DNA of 64,000 bases. It comes from Desulfobacterium sp. (lineage in GTDB: Bacteria > Desulfobacterota > Desulfobacteria > Desulfobacterales > Desulfobacteraceae). The notes below the pieces were generated by a model. The model worked only from the letters and a program-made list of their open reading frames with translations. It was not told where the DNA came from and searched no databases. The stretch's first letter is position 1. Each line of letters opens with the position of its first letter. The stretch covers positions 1 to 64,000 of the forward strand of contig JAQYWC010000046.1 of the NCBI GenBank assembly GCA_030145245.1, given 5' to 3'. Made by a program: the position numbers and the translations under genes. This document shows, piece by piece, positions 51,153 to 60,289 of this stretch.

Positions 51153-52628
51153 ATGCTTCAAATTACCAGCGAACAAAAAAAGATCATTCACTGTGATCTT
51201 AAGCCCGGGGAAATTCTTAAGATCAAGGCCTTTGCCGGCACCGGCAAAACCACCACCCTGGTGGAGTATGCACGGGCAAGACCCTGGATGCGGTTTTTAT
51301 ACATCGCCTTTAACAAAAGCGTTCAACTGGAAGCGGCCCAGAAGTTCCCACCCAATGTGACGGCCCGCACCTCCCATGCCCTGGCGTTCAGGGAGAAAGG
51401 ATTTCAACACAAGGAGAGGCTGGTGCCGGGATTCCGGGCCAACCAGGTCATGGACGCCCTGGACCTTAAAACCTATGAAGATGCCAGGTTCACCATGGAT
51501 ACCCTCTATAATTACCTGGTATCGGCAGACCCCAAGGTGGCTGGCCGCCATATTCCGGCCAAGGCAAGGGCGTTTTACGAAAACCGGATGCCGGACCTTG
51601 TGGCCCATGCCAACCGCCTCGGCCGGCTCATGTGTGACGGATCCGATGGGACCATCGGCATGCTCCATGACGGGTATTTGAAATTGTACCAATTATCCAA
51701 CCCGGTCCTGAACTATGACTGCATCCTGCTGGATGAAGCCCAGGACATTAATCCTGTCACAAGCGCCATTGTGTTCTCACAAACAGGAACGGTCCCCAAC
51801 CAACCCGGCCGTAACAGGGTGCCGGCCGCCATTATTCTGGTGGGTGACGGCAACCAGCAGATCTACAGCTTCCGGGGGGCACGGGACACCTTAAACCACC
51901 TCCAGGCCTCCCAGACCCAATACCTGACCCAGAGCTTTAGGTTTGACAACAACATTGCCCGGGTGGCCAACATGGTGCTCACACACTTTAAAGGGGAAAA
52001 ACGAAAGATCGTCGGCACCCCTGTCCGCCGGGGGCAAAAGCCCAAATGGGATCCCGGCCGTTACACCATCATTGCGCGAACCAATGCCGGTGTTTTTGAC
52101 AAAGCGGTGCAGTTATACCCAAAGCATAAGATCGGGTTTGTCGGGGGAGTGGGCGGGTACAGGCTCACCCTGCTCAAGGATGTGTTCCACCTTTACGACG
52201 GCGCATCTGCCAGGGTAACGGATCCCTATATCCGAAGTTTTGGTGATTTCCCGACGTTACGATCCTATGCCAGGGCTGTGGAGGATCTTGAACTCATGAG
52301 CCTGTGCGTGATGGTTGAGAAATACACCTCCCGTATTCCACGCCTTGTGGACCAGATAACGGACCGGGCAGTGGAGGTTAAAGAGGCCGGCATAACCCTG
52401 ACCACGGCCCATAAATCAAAGGGGCTTGAGTGGGCCAATGTCCTTTTGATGGATGATTTTCACCCCCTGGTGGAAAAGGGAGAGATCATTAACCCGTCCG
52501 GGGTGGAACCGGACGAATTCAACCTGATCTATGTGGCCATGACCCGGGCCATGGTGAACCTGAGGTTCGCCAAGGAGAGCTGTATCCCGGAATTTATAAA
52601 ACGATGGCAGGAGCAGCAGAAACGATGA
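51153..52628 (+). CDS. UvrD/Rep-type helicase, Fbh1-like
   Basis: A 491-residue SF1A helicase. Motif I (KAFAGTGKTTT) follows a Q-motif-like start (TSEQKKII). Motif Ia (YIAFNKSVQLEA), motif II (ILLDEAQDINP), motif III (VGDGNQQIYSFRGA), motif IV (LTQSFRF) and motif VI (LIYVAMTRAMVNLRFA) are present. The short length and the AFNKS motif Ia are typical of Fbh1-like helicases, which remove recombinase filaments from single-stranded DNA. It overlaps a small-molecule kinase gene, an unusual pairing. It could serve DNA repair or defence. Confidence 0.9.
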   Translation: MLQITSEQKKIIHCDLKPGEILKIKAFAGTGKTTTLVEYARARPWMRFLYIAFNKSVQLEAAQKFPPNVTARTSHALAFREKGFQHKERLVPGFRANQVMDALDLKTYEDARFTMDTLYNYLVSADPKVAGRHIPAKARAFYENRMPDLVAHANRLGRLMCDGSDGTIGMLHDGYLKLYQLSNPVLNYDCILLDEAQDINPVTSAIVFSQTGTVPNQPGRNRVPAAIILVGDGNQQIYSFRGARDTLNHLQASQTQYLTQSFRFDNNIARVANMVLTHFKGEKRKIVGTPVRRGQKPKWDPGRYTIIARTNAGVFDKAVQLYPKHKIGFVGGVGGYRLTLLKDVFHLYDGASARVTDPYIRSFGDFPTLRSYARAVEDLELMSLCVMVEKYTSRIPRLVDQITDRAVEVKEAGITLTTAHKSKGLEWANVLLMDDFHPLVEKGEIINPSGVEPDEFNLIYVAMTRAMVNLRFAKESCIPEFIKRWQEQQKR

Positions 52629-53587
52629 ACGATTTAACGGATATTGAATATTTAAACCGGGTGGCCCGGGGGTACGGTCTTGAACTGTCCCGGCTCCATG
52701 GGGATGCGGGAATCACCGGAAGCCCGGAGCGCAGCCTGAACCGCACGGTGGCGGGAAATACGGCAGGCGAAAAATACATTATCGAAGAGTTACCCCCGGA
52801 CAGATCGGAAAAAAAGCAACGGCTTGGGAAGCACCAGCACGCCTTGAAAGATCTGGCTGTCCCCCATGTGCATCCCCCCCTGAGGAACCGTGAAGGAAGT
52901 GTGTTGACACAACTTGACGGACGGTTTTTCCAGATCACCCCCTTTGTTCCCGGCGTCACACTGCCGAGGCCTGAATATGTGACGGATGCCTGGCGGGGTG
53001 AGGCCATGGCTGATTTTCTTATTTCCCTTTACGGAAAAACCCGTGGAACGGACGTGGTCAGCCAGGAAGAAAGAGACGGCCAGGGGTTTTCAATAGCGGA
53101 TTATGTGCAAAGGATCTTAAGGGACATCGATCAGAAAAACCCTGAAATTTCCAGCCGGGTCCGGCAGATAGCGGCCAGCCTGGAAGACCGGTTTATGGAA
53201 GTTCACGACAAGGTGCCCCAAATATTTTGCCATGGGGATTTCCATGTGATGAATGTGATCTGGGGAACTTCAGGCATTTCCGGCGTCATCGACTGGGAGT
53301 TCTGCGGTCTTCGCCCGGATGTGTACGATGTGGCCAACATGATCGGCTGCATCGGGATTGAGGATCCCAACGCCCTGGGCGGTCCCCTGGTTACCCGTTT
53401 TCTTGAAAAGCTCACCCAAAGCGGTTTGATCTCCAGGATGGGTTGGGAGAACCTGGCGGAATTCATCATCGCCTTGCGGTTTGCCTGGCTTGCCGAATGG
53501 CTTCGGAACAATGACCCTGAGATGATCGAACTGGAACTGGTTTACATGAAGCTCCTTGCGGACAACCGGGCGACCCTGTTCAGATAA
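52625..53587 (+). CDS. Aminoglycoside-phosphotransferase-family kinase
   Basis: A 320-residue APH/choline-kinase-fold protein. ATG 52625 overlaps the helicase TGA (ATGA), so it is coupled; another in-frame ATG at 52604 is less likely. The catalytic loop is CHGDFHVMNV (Asp and Asn in place) and the metal-binding segment is GVIDWEFCG. The N-terminal ATP-binding lobe is shorter and more divergent. Such enzymes phosphorylate small molecules (drugs, sugars, choline-like compounds); this substrate is unknown. The tight link to a helicase hints at a shared role. Confidence 0.85.
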   Translation: MNDLTDIEYLNRVARGYGLELSRLHGDAGITGSPERSLNRTVAGNTAGEKYIIEELPPDRSEKKQRLGKHQHALKDLAVPHVHPPLRNREGSVLTQLDGRFFQITPFVPGVTLPRPEYVTDAWRGEAMADFLISLYGKTRGTDVVSQEERDGQGFSIADYVQRILRDIDQKNPEISSRVRQIAASLEDRFMEVHDKVPQIFCHGDFHVMNVIWGTSGISGVIDWEFCGLRPDVYDVANMIGCIGIEDPNALGGPLVTRFLEKLTQSGLISRMGWENLAEFIIALRFAWLAEWLRNNDPEMIELELVYMKLLADNRATLFR

Positions 53588-53613
53588 CCTTGATGATCAT
53601 TCACGTTACAGGC

Positions 53614-54222
53614 CTATTGTTCCCCCAGCTTGCCTGCGCCCAGTTTGGGAGGGACAGGATTCACCGGCTGAAGGCTTGCGATCAACAAGTCAACATTAAA
53701 GAACCCGGGAACAAGGGCCTTGTGTTGAATCAGGGGGGGTAGCGCCTTAGCGGCGATTTTCTTTGCTTTTTCCGGGCTGCCCGCTTCAAGATGCACGTAG
53801 GTGCCTGCGGCCCGGATCAATGCCTGTAACACTAACTTCTCAGCACCACTGCTTTGAAGCCATTTTGCTTCAACCCATTCATGGACCTCAAAAAACAACC
53901 CCTGATCCCATAAGAGGAGAGCGATGGCATAGGTGTCATCAACGGGGATGTTTGCGGACCGGATCTGCGCAATAACCGCCTGGTACCGTGTAATACGGTC
54001 ATCTATATAAGTTTCCAGGATGGGATCGGCATAATCCTGTCGCAACTGTTCAGCAACGGCTTGTGAGGAATCGGTATTACCCTTCTGAATGGAGGTCATC
54101 AGGCTTTCTGACAATCCATTCCTGACTTGCTGGCATAAACGGCTTTCAAACGGGTCAAACCGCGTTATCTCGTGTGAATCTGATCGGGCAACCATGGGCT
54201 CTTCCATAAAAATAAATATCAT
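53614..54222 (-). CDS. DUF309-domain protein
   Basis: About 202 residues; ATG at internal Met6 or Met10 is also possible because the first residues look irregular. The conserved DUF309 core lies at 100-165 (LLWDQGLFFEVHEWVEAKW, then LVLQALIRAAGTYVHLEAG), with the paired HE/W residues that probably bind metal or substrate. The family is small and of unknown function. It is convergent to the kinase gene and lies inside the direct-repeat-bounded segment. Confidence 0.75.
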   Translation of the reverse strand: MIFIFMEEPMVARSDSHEITRFDPFESRLCQQVRNGLSESLMTSIQKGNTDSSQAVAEQLRQDYADPILETYIDDRITRYQAVIAQIRSANIPVDDTYAIALLLWDQGLFFEVHEWVEAKWLQSSGAEKLVLQALIRAAGTYVHLEAGSPEKAKKIAAKALPPLIQHKALVPGFFNVDLLIASLQPVNPVPPKLGAGKLGEQ

Positions 54223-54291
54223 TAAAAACGCCGAACATTACCCAGGCAACAACTGATACGCCCGGATTTTCCAGCAAAGTCCACCTTATAC

Positions 54292-54324
54292 CAGCATGGC
54301 CTAAAAAACACGACAAAATTATGG
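54292..54324 (+). repeat. Right copy of a 33-bp direct repeat
   Basis: Same-orientation partner of 49924-49956 (30 of 33 bases identical). It lies upstream of the DUF309 gene and inside the long leader of the decarboxylase operon. Confidence 0.8.
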
Positions 54325-54475
54325 ATCGCAGTCGGCTACCTGTCACTCAAAAAGCACATTTGATGTTTCTCTTTCCATGGGATCAGGCTTTTATCTGAGC
54401 ACTGTCTCTATTTGTAACCCTGTCACGAACAAAGACAATTTCGTATTTTAGCATAAAGCGGGGCATTCTTCACGC

Positions 54476-54490
54476 CGCGACGCCATCGCG
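54476..54490. promoter_or_regulatory. Palindrome in the decarboxylase leader
   Basis: CGCGACGCCATCGCG has perfect 5-base arms with a 5-base centre, about 110 bases before the sigma-54-like promoter, a usual distance for a sigma-54 activator site. Function inferred from position only. Confidence 0.35.
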
Positions 54491-54595
54491 TTGTCACGTC
54501 CCCATACACTCCCTGCAACGCCCCATTAAGAAGAAAAAAAACAAAAAAGCCATTTCCCTTTACATCACAAACAGTTACCCCCCCATCTCCTCCCA

Positions 54596-54610
54596 TGGCA
54601 CAGATTATGA
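54596..54610 (+). promoter_or_regulatory. Weak sigma-54 promoter for the decarboxylase operon
   Basis: TGGCACAGATTATGA carries a perfect -24 half (TGGCAC); the -12 half reads ATGAA where TTGCA is expected, so GC is GA. The -12 side shares TTATG with the regulator-operon promoter at 63885-63900. It lies about 100 bases before the ATG. Confidence 0.5.
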
Positions 54611-54708
54611 AATTAGTACTTAGTCAAGAAGATTAACCGAAAAGGCTTCTGCGAAACCGGAGTAAATATCAACCCCGAGCCTTATTAAAACTGATGGAGG
54701 TATCTCAA

Positions 54709-57423
54709 ATGGCTAAAACATTGAAAGCTGTTCTTGCTGATGCGGGAATTCCAATGAATTTCCAGGCTGGCGGACAAGCGCCGGATCAATTAATCGATAG
54801 GGAAATTCAAAGAGAACCGCATCCCCGCGTACAAAAACTGAAACATATCTTCATGGGAACTCTTTCATCGGCAAGCAATGAATTCCCTTACTGGTACACC
54901 CGTGAATACATGCTGCACGACAATGACGTTCCCGTGCTAAGACGTGCAAAATCCTTGAAAACCGCATTTGCCCATTCCACGCCGGTCATTATCCCAGGCG
55001 AACTTCTGACCATGCGCAAAGCACCTTATTTTCGAGGTTCCTTTCCCATGCCCTGGCTGTCAGAAGGCTTCTACATGGCAAAGGAAGACGAATTCTACCA
55101 GGAAGCTTTAAAACGCGGCTCAGCATCTGTTGACGAACATTCTAAGTTCGGGCAGGGCGGAGGAAACGTGCCCAATAGCTTTGGTAAAGTCGTTTCCATT
55201 GCCGGCAAATTCGGTATGCGCCAGGAAGAAATTCCGGCTCTTCTCAAGCTTGCCAGGCTTTGGTATGGAAAATCGGTTGACGATCTCGGGAACAGATATG
55301 AAAAAATGGTTCCCGGCTATGGAACCAAGGAAAAGATCATGCGTAACATCGTATGCATGTTCGATTCCGGGTTTACGCTTCCCCAGGGACGGGAAGTCAT
55401 CAATTACTACTATCCCCTTGAATACGGTTTTGACGGCATTATCAAAATCGCAAGGGAAATGAAGGACAAAGTGGCTGGCAGGGCGGACGGTGACGGAATG
55501 GTAGGGATGAACCGCCTTTATAACTATGAAGCCGTCATTTACGTAGTTGAAGGCATTCAGAGCTGGATTCATAACTATGCAAAGGAAGCTAGAAGATTAG
55601 AGTCGCTTGAAGCTGACGCTCACCAGAAAACAGAGTTTAAGGAAATGGCTGAACGGCTTGAATGGATTGCCCATAACCCTCCAAGAACATTCATCGAAGC
55701 CTTTCAGATGATCGAAACCGTTCATATCGCAGTTCTCAATGAAGATGCCATCTCCGGTATGTCTCCCGGCAGAATCGGCCAGGTGCTCTACCCCTACTTT
55801 GAGCAGGATATGGAAGCAGGCCGCATCACGGAAGACGAAGTTATCGAACTGCTCGAGCTTGACCGGGTATTCAAGACATCCATCGACTGCTTTGCTTCCG
55901 TTGGTGTTGTGGGTGGCGTTCTCTCAGGAAACACCTTTAACACGGTTTCCATCGGCGGTTTGGACAAGGAGGGAAAATCCGCCGTCAACAGGCTCGAATA
56001 CCTGATTCTTGAGGCGGGCGCAAACAATGCCATGCCCCAGTCCACCCTCTCCTTACTCTATGATGAGAAACTACCCGAAGACTTTCTTTTACTTGCCATG
56101 GAAGTGATCAAGACAGGTGCCGGCTATCCTGCTTTTATGAGCAACCAGATTGCCCAGGAGTTCCTGAAAAACCACTACGGCCATGAAGGAATGAATGTTG
56201 AAGACGCTCGGGCCTGGGCCATCGGAGGCTGTCTTGAAACATCCGCATGTACATGGAAACCGCTTCACCTGAACGGCAAGGAATACTGGATCCCAGGCGG
56301 TGCGGGACAGCCCACGAGCGTCGGGGTACACTTTGTATCCATGCCCAAGATCCTCGAACTGACCCTGTTTAACGGTATTGACCAGAAAACCGGGGAAACG
56401 GTTTTTGCGCCCCATGACAAGTCCCTTGACACCTATGAGGAACTGTTTGAACAGTTCAAAACATACTGGAAAGAAGCGGTCGATATTCTAGCTCTTACCA
56501 ACAATATCCAACACGATATCTGGCGAAAGAATAACATGGCGGTTTTCAATTCACTCCTTAAACCGGACTGTCTTGACAAAGGCCATTTGATCAACGAGCT
56601 GGGCTACCGCTACAACGCCACATTTAACGTGGAAAGTGCCGGAACAATAACCCTGGTAAACGCCATGGCAGCCCTCAAGAAGTTGGTTTATGACGAGAAG
56701 GAAGTAAACCTTAAAGAGATGAAAAATGCTTTGAAGGATAATTTCGGTTTCAAGACCGCCCAGGAGATAAATTCCTTCTCACTGGCCGACCAGGAAAAAA
56801 GAGAGGATGGCGATAAAAAGTGGGACAAACTTCATTTTAAGACCCTCCAGGCACCCAAATACGGTAACGATGATCCGTATGCGGACAACATTCTTCTTGA
56901 CTGGGAAAATTTCTTCTGCCCGGATTGCAAAAATTATGAATCGTTATACGGCCACCCCATGTACCCATGCCAGATTTCCGTATCGACCCACGGTGCCATG
57001 GGATCGGCAACAATCGCCTCACCGGACGGCAGACTGGCGGGAACCACCTTTGCTGATGCGTCAATGTCCGCTTATCCGGGAACAGACAAAAACGGCCCCT
57101 TTGCCCTGCTCAATTCAGCGGCGATCTGGGATCACGCCATGTCCCAGAATTCCCAGCTGAACATCAAGATTCATCCCACGGCCATCAAGGGCGTCGAAGG
57201 GGCTAAAAAGTTGCTTGACCTCACCCGGGCTTACATGAGGAAAGGCGGATTTCATATTCAGTACAACGTCGTTGACTCCAAGGTATTGAAAGACGCCCAG
57301 AAACATCCTGAGAACTACCGGGATCTCATGGTCCGGGTTGCAGGCTTTACCCAGTACTGGGTCGAAATCGGCAAGAGCGTACAAGATGAACTAATCGCCA
57401 GAACAGAATATGAAGGAGTATAA
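54709..57423 (+). CDS. hpdB: Glycyl-radical arylacetate decarboxylase, 4-hydroxyphenylacetate decarboxylase type (large subunit)
   Basis: A 904-residue glycyl radical enzyme. ATG 54709 lies eight bases after GGAGG, five codons inside an earlier ATG. The thiyl Cys508 and the Cys-x-Glu base Glu510 ([11 protein letters not shown]), His541 (TSVGVH), Glu642 (FNVESAGTI) and radical Gly879 (RVAGFTQYW) match, in order and spacing, the clostridial 4-hydroxyphenylacetate decarboxylase residues C503, E505, H536, E637 and G873. The family removes CO2 from arylacetates; 4-hydroxyphenylacetate gives p-cresol. An extra CPDC pair (C737, C740) is seen. The HpdC-like subunit, transporter and activase follow. 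Family certain; substrate could be another arylacetate. Confidence 0.9.
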   Translation: MAKTLKAVLADAGIPMNFQAGGQAPDQLIDREIQREPHPRVQKLKHIFMGTLSSASNEFPYWYTREYMLHDNDVPVLRRAKSLKTAFAHSTPVIIPGELLTMRKAPYFRGSFPMPWLSEGFYMAKEDEFYQEALKRGSASVDEHSKFGQGGGNVPNSFGKVVSIAGKFGMRQEEIPALLKLARLWYGKSVDDLGNRYEKMVPGYGTKEKIMRNIVCMFDSGFTLPQGREVINYYYPLEYGFDGIIKIAREMKDKVAGRADGDGMVGMNRLYNYEAVIYVVEGIQSWIHNYAKEARRLESLEADAHQKTEFKEMAERLEWIAHNPPRTFIEAFQMIETVHIAVLNEDAISGMSPGRIGQVLYPYFEQDMEAGRITEDEVIELLELDRVFKTSIDCFASVGVVGGVLSGNTFNTVSIGGLDKEGKSAVNRLEYLILEAGANNAMPQSTLSLLYDEKLPEDFLLLAMEVIKTGAGYPAFMSNQIAQEFLKNHYGHEGMNVEDARAWAIGGCLETSACTWKPLHLNGKEYWIPGGAGQPTSVGVHFVSMPKILELTLFNGIDQKTGETVFAPHDKSLDTYEELFEQFKTYWKEAVDILALTNNIQHDIWRKNNMAVFNSLLKPDCLDKGHLINELGYRYNATFNVESAGTITLVNAMAALKKLVYDEKEVNLKEMKNALKDNFGFKTAQEINSFSLADQEKREDGDKKWDKLHFKTLQAPKYGNDDPYADNILLDWENFFCPDCKNYESLYGHPMYPCQISVSTHGAMGSATIASPDGRLAGTTFADASMSAYPGTDKNGPFALLNSAAIWDHAMSQNSQLNIKIHPTAIKGVEGAKKLLDLTRAYMRKGGFHIQYNVVDSKVLKDAQKHPENYRDLMVRVAGFTQYWVEIGKSVQDELIARTEYEGV

Positions 57424-57428
57424 ATATA

Positions 57429-57692
57429 ATGGAAATGCTTACCTATAAGGACACCCGTAATTACGCCCCCATAGATGTCACAAAGGGAATGGACCTTCTC
57501 ACCAGGGAAATCGTCATGGCAGATACCCAGGCCCCTGAAGGGTACGAAATCATGCCCAAGTGCAAGTTTTGCAAAAACTTCAAGGAGACCGACACCTTCA
57601 TTGGGACCTGCGAAGCATCCATGAATGAACCCCGCTTTATTGCTTATCCTGACATGACAGCGGTTACCTGCGAAATGTACGAAACCATGTAA
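57429..57692 (+). CDS. hpdC: HpdC-like iron-sulfur small subunit with one cluster site
   Basis: An 87-residue protein six bases after the large subunit. It keeps the HpdC landmarks DVTKG (16-20) and MPKCKFCKNF, and the C-terminal [4Fe-4S] set Cys45, Cys48, Cys61 and Cys81. Clostridial HpdC, as I recall it, holds a second cluster on His3, Cys6, Cys19 and Cys36; the aligned residues here are Tyr6, Thr9, Asp22 and about Tyr39, and the protein has no other Cys. One cluster is therefore predicted, as in the small subunits of benzylsuccinate synthase. In HPAD the small subunit is needed for assembly and stability of the active complex. Identity strong; cluster count inferred. Confidence 0.85.
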   Translation: MEMLTYKDTRNYAPIDVTKGMDLLTREIVMADTQAPEGYEIMPKCKFCKNFKETDTFIGTCEASMNEPRFIAYPDMTAVTCEMYETM

Positions 57693-57709
57693 AAACAATT
57701 ATAGAACAG

Positions 57710-57736
57710 GCGTGGGGCAGGAAGAACGCCCCACGC
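57710..57736 (+). terminator. Hairpin between small subunit and transporter
   Basis: GCGTGGGGC (57710-57718) and GCCCCACGC (57728-57736), a perfect 9-bp stem with a nine-base loop and only TTAT after it. Probably a partial terminator or mRNA-end stabiliser that keeps decarboxylase levels above transporter and activase. Confidence 0.6.
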
Positions 57737-57758
57737 TTATACGGGAGGAGAGACTCTC

Positions 57759-59081
57759 ATGAATGAAAACAAAGCAAAACAATTGGGCTGGTCGGTTGTT
57801 GCCGCTTCATGGTTGGCCGTATTCTGCCTGTTCGGCTACCGGGCCACCTTCGCGATTCTAAAAGGTCCAATGAGCGCGGATCTGGGCTGGTCCCAGGCAC
57901 AGGTCACACTGGGGTACTCCCTGATGATGGTCTTTTACGCGATCACTGCTTTTTTCAGCGGAATGATCCTTGATAAATGGGGCACAAAACCGGTTTATGC
58001 CATTGCGTCCGTTTTCGGTGCATTGGGCTTTTACACCACCAGTTTAATAAACAGCCACCTTGCCTACCTCTTTACATTCGGACTCATTGCCGGTATTGCC
58101 ACAGGCATGTTATGGGTGACCTCAACAGTGTCCATACGAAAATGGTATGTGGGCAAATCCTACGCAACCATGTGGGGAATTGCCTTTGCCGGCGCTCCCA
58201 TGGCCCAGTTTATTCTTTCCTATATCACAAAGGCGGCACTTCAGGGGGGTGCCCCCGATGCCTGGCGCGGAGCCATGCAGATTCTGGCAGTCATTATGCT
58301 GGTGGCCCTTATCGCCGCGGTTCTCCTGGCCAAAAAAAGCCCCGAAGCCTACAACCTGACACCCTTCGGTGAAATGCCCGGAACGGGCGGCGGACCGGCG
58401 AATACCGAATATGACTGGACCATGAAAGACGCTTTTTCCAACTATGCCATCTGGGCGGCGATTCTCACCTTTTTAACCAGTATGATGGGTGAATTCCTAA
58501 TCTGGACACAGGTTGTAAGCTATTGGGTTGCCGACCTGGGATGGACCCGTAACAAGGCTGTTGGCGTCTATGCGATCATCGGCCTGATTGGTATTTTCAG
58601 CATGCCGATCATGGGCGTTGTTGCCGACAAGGTGGTTCAAATTGTCGGAAAGGAAGCCAAGGGCCGTAAGATCATGCTGATTATCGGTCCTCTGACCGGC
58701 GTAATCGCCTGCATACTTCTCCTTATGGCCGGCCAGTCCATCTCCTGGGCGTATGGAGCCTGTTTTGTCTTTGCCGTTTACTGGGCCATTGTTCCCGGCG
58801 GCGTGGTCGGCTACACCGGCGCTGTCTATGGCCGCAAAACCCTGGGCAAGATCTGGGGCCTGGCGACCTTGATCGTCATGGGCATCGGTCCTTTCACCGG
58901 ATCATACATCGGCGGTTTGCTGAAAGACATCTCAGGCAGCTATACATATTCCATCTATTTTGCACTGGGATCCTTTGTCCTATCTATTCTGCTGGCAATA
59001 TCCCTGCCCTTGGCCGCAACGCCCCATGATGTCAAACTGGACGGGCACCATCATCATGGCAGGCGGGCTTTCAGCAGCTGA
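57759..59081 (+). CDS. MFS transporter, OFA (oxalate/formate antiporter-like) family
   Basis: A 440-residue twelve-helix carrier. It has the MFS loop after helix 2 (GMILDKWGTKPVYAI) and the OFA-like start (GWSVVAASWLAVFCLFGYRATFAILKGPM). The central loop lies at about 200-225 and the C-terminus ends in a polar HHHHGRR tail. OFA carriers exchange small carboxylates. Placed inside the decarboxylase operon, it most likely imports the arylacetate substrate or swaps it for a product or anion; exporting the aromatic product is the alternative. GGGAGGAG lies before the ATG. Confidence 0.9.
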   Translation: MNENKAKQLGWSVVAASWLAVFCLFGYRATFAILKGPMSADLGWSQAQVTLGYSLMMVFYAITAFFSGMILDKWGTKPVYAIASVFGALGFYTTSLINSHLAYLFTFGLIAGIATGMLWVTSTVSIRKWYVGKSYATMWGIAFAGAPMAQFILSYITKAALQGGAPDAWRGAMQILAVIMLVALIAAVLLAKKSPEAYNLTPFGEMPGTGGGPANTEYDWTMKDAFSNYAIWAAILTFLTSMMGEFLIWTQVVSYWVADLGWTRNKAVGVYAIIGLIGIFSMPIMGVVADKVVQIVGKEAKGRKIMLIIGPLTGVIACILLLMAGQSISWAYGACFVFAVYWAIVPGGVVGYTGAVYGRKTLGKIWGLATLIVMGIGPFTGSYIGGLLKDISGSYTYSIYFALGSFVLSILLAISLPLAATPHDVKLDGHHHHGRRAFSS

Positions 59082-59196
59082 TACGGCCATTTGGCACCCA
59101 TCATCGCTTCCGGCCGGACACCTGTTGTCGGCCCGACGGCCGGAAGCTAAAAACAGCCCGATAACAGCCGGTTTTACACGAAAATAAGGAAATAAA

Positions 59197-60213
59197 ATGC
59201 ATAAATCACAAACGTCAAAGACCACAACAAAGCCCCCTGTAAAGGAGTTTATTGTGGAAACGCCCGGTGCCATGAAACAGGAGGCTCTCAGGGGATTTAT
59301 TTTCGACATACAGGGACATTCCGTGCATGACGGGCCCGGCACACGGACTACGGTTTTCATGAACGGCTGTCCCCTGAACTGTATCTGGTGCTGCAATCCG
59401 GAAGGCCTGTTTCGTCATCCGGTAATTATGCACAAAAAGAGCAAATGCGTCTGTTGCGGCAACTGCATTGAAAGCTGCCCCTATGACGCGGTTTCCATTA
59501 CCAAGGAAGGAAATTTATATTTCAACAGGGGCCTTTGTGACGTCTGTAAAACCCATGAATGCCTGGACACCTGTTACCATGACGGATTAGAACTGAACGG
59601 CAAATTCTACACACCGGATGAACTGATGCAGAAGTTGCAGAGAGACCGTCAGTTCTGGGGGGCCAAGGGCGGCGTTACATTCAGCGGCGGCGAACCTTTG
59701 ATGCAAAGCCGGTTCATACTTGAAATGCTTAAAAGATGTAAGAAAGCCTATCTGCATACCTGTGTGGAAACCACCTCCTGCCTGCCCACGGACTATTACA
59801 TGGACGCTATGCAATATGTGGACTGGGTGTTCACGGACCTGAAACATATGAACAATGGGGAGCACAAGGCGCTTACAGGCGCTGGCAACAGTCTCATATT
59901 GAAAAACATTGAAACCCTGGCCAAAAAACCAGATTGGGACGGATTTATTGTCCCCCGCATACCGGTTATTCCGAACCTGAATGATTCAGATGAAAATATC
60001 TGCGCCACCGCCGATTTTGTAAAGGCAATCGGGTTGGAAGTGATCAATATTCTTCCTTTCCACCGGCTTGGTGAATCTAAATACCGTCAACTCGGAAAGG
60101 TCTACCGTTTTGCGGAACAAAAACCGCCGTCAGCAGAAAAAATGTGCCATATCAAAAAATTAATCGAAGGGTACGGGCTTGTCTGTTTCATTGGGTATGA
60201 AACCCCCTTCTAA
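59197..60213 (+). CDS. hpdA: Glycyl-radical-enzyme activase (HpdA type)
   Basis: A 338-residue radical SAM protein. The SAM cluster motif CPLNCIWC gives Cys58, Cys62 and Cys65. Two ferredoxin-like clusters follow in an insert: Cys84/87/90/94 (CxxCxxCxxxC) and Cys114/117/122/126. The GGVTFSGGEP motif contacts SAM methionine, and LLPFHRLGESKYRQLG-type residues close the barrel (seen as ILPFHRLGESKYRQLG). It places the radical on Gly879 of the decarboxylase. AAGGAAAT precedes the ATG; a later ATG at 59275 would give 312 residues, closer to clostridial HpdA. Last gene of the operon. Confidence 0.9.
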   Translation: MHKSQTSKTTTKPPVKEFIVETPGAMKQEALRGFIFDIQGHSVHDGPGTRTTVFMNGCPLNCIWCCNPEGLFRHPVIMHKKSKCVCCGNCIESCPYDAVSITKEGNLYFNRGLCDVCKTHECLDTCYHDGLELNGKFYTPDELMQKLQRDRQFWGAKGGVTFSGGEPLMQSRFILEMLKRCKKAYLHTCVETTSCLPTDYYMDAMQYVDWVFTDLKHMNNGEHKALTGAGNSLILKNIETLAKKPDWDGFIVPRIPVIPNLNDSDENICATADFVKAIGLEVINILPFHRLGESKYRQLGKVYRFAEQKPPSAEKMCHIKKLIEGYGLVCFIGYETPF

Positions 60214-60247
60214 CGCTTTTTCGTAAGCGCTCAACGAACCGCACCTT

Positions 60248-60279
60248 GGCAGGGGGCGCGATAAAAAACGTCCCCTGCC
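60248..60279. terminator. Bidirectional terminator hairpin
   Basis: GGCAGGGG (60248-60255) and CCCCTGCC (60272-60279), extended by GCG/CGT inside, with an A-rich loop, sit between the activase and the convergent ligase stop codons. Confidence 0.65.
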
Positions 60280-60289
60280 CCTGCCTCTA

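Larger units (their letters stand above)
54223..54708. other. Long leader region of the decarboxylase operon
   Basis: 486 bases without a gene. It holds the right copy of the direct repeat (54292-54324), a palindrome CGCGA-CGCCA-TCGCG (54476-54490), two TGTCACG half-site-like motifs (54421 and 54492) that may serve as activator-binding sites, and a sigma-54-like promoter (54596-54610). It reads as the upstream activating region of the operon. Confidence 0.55.
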
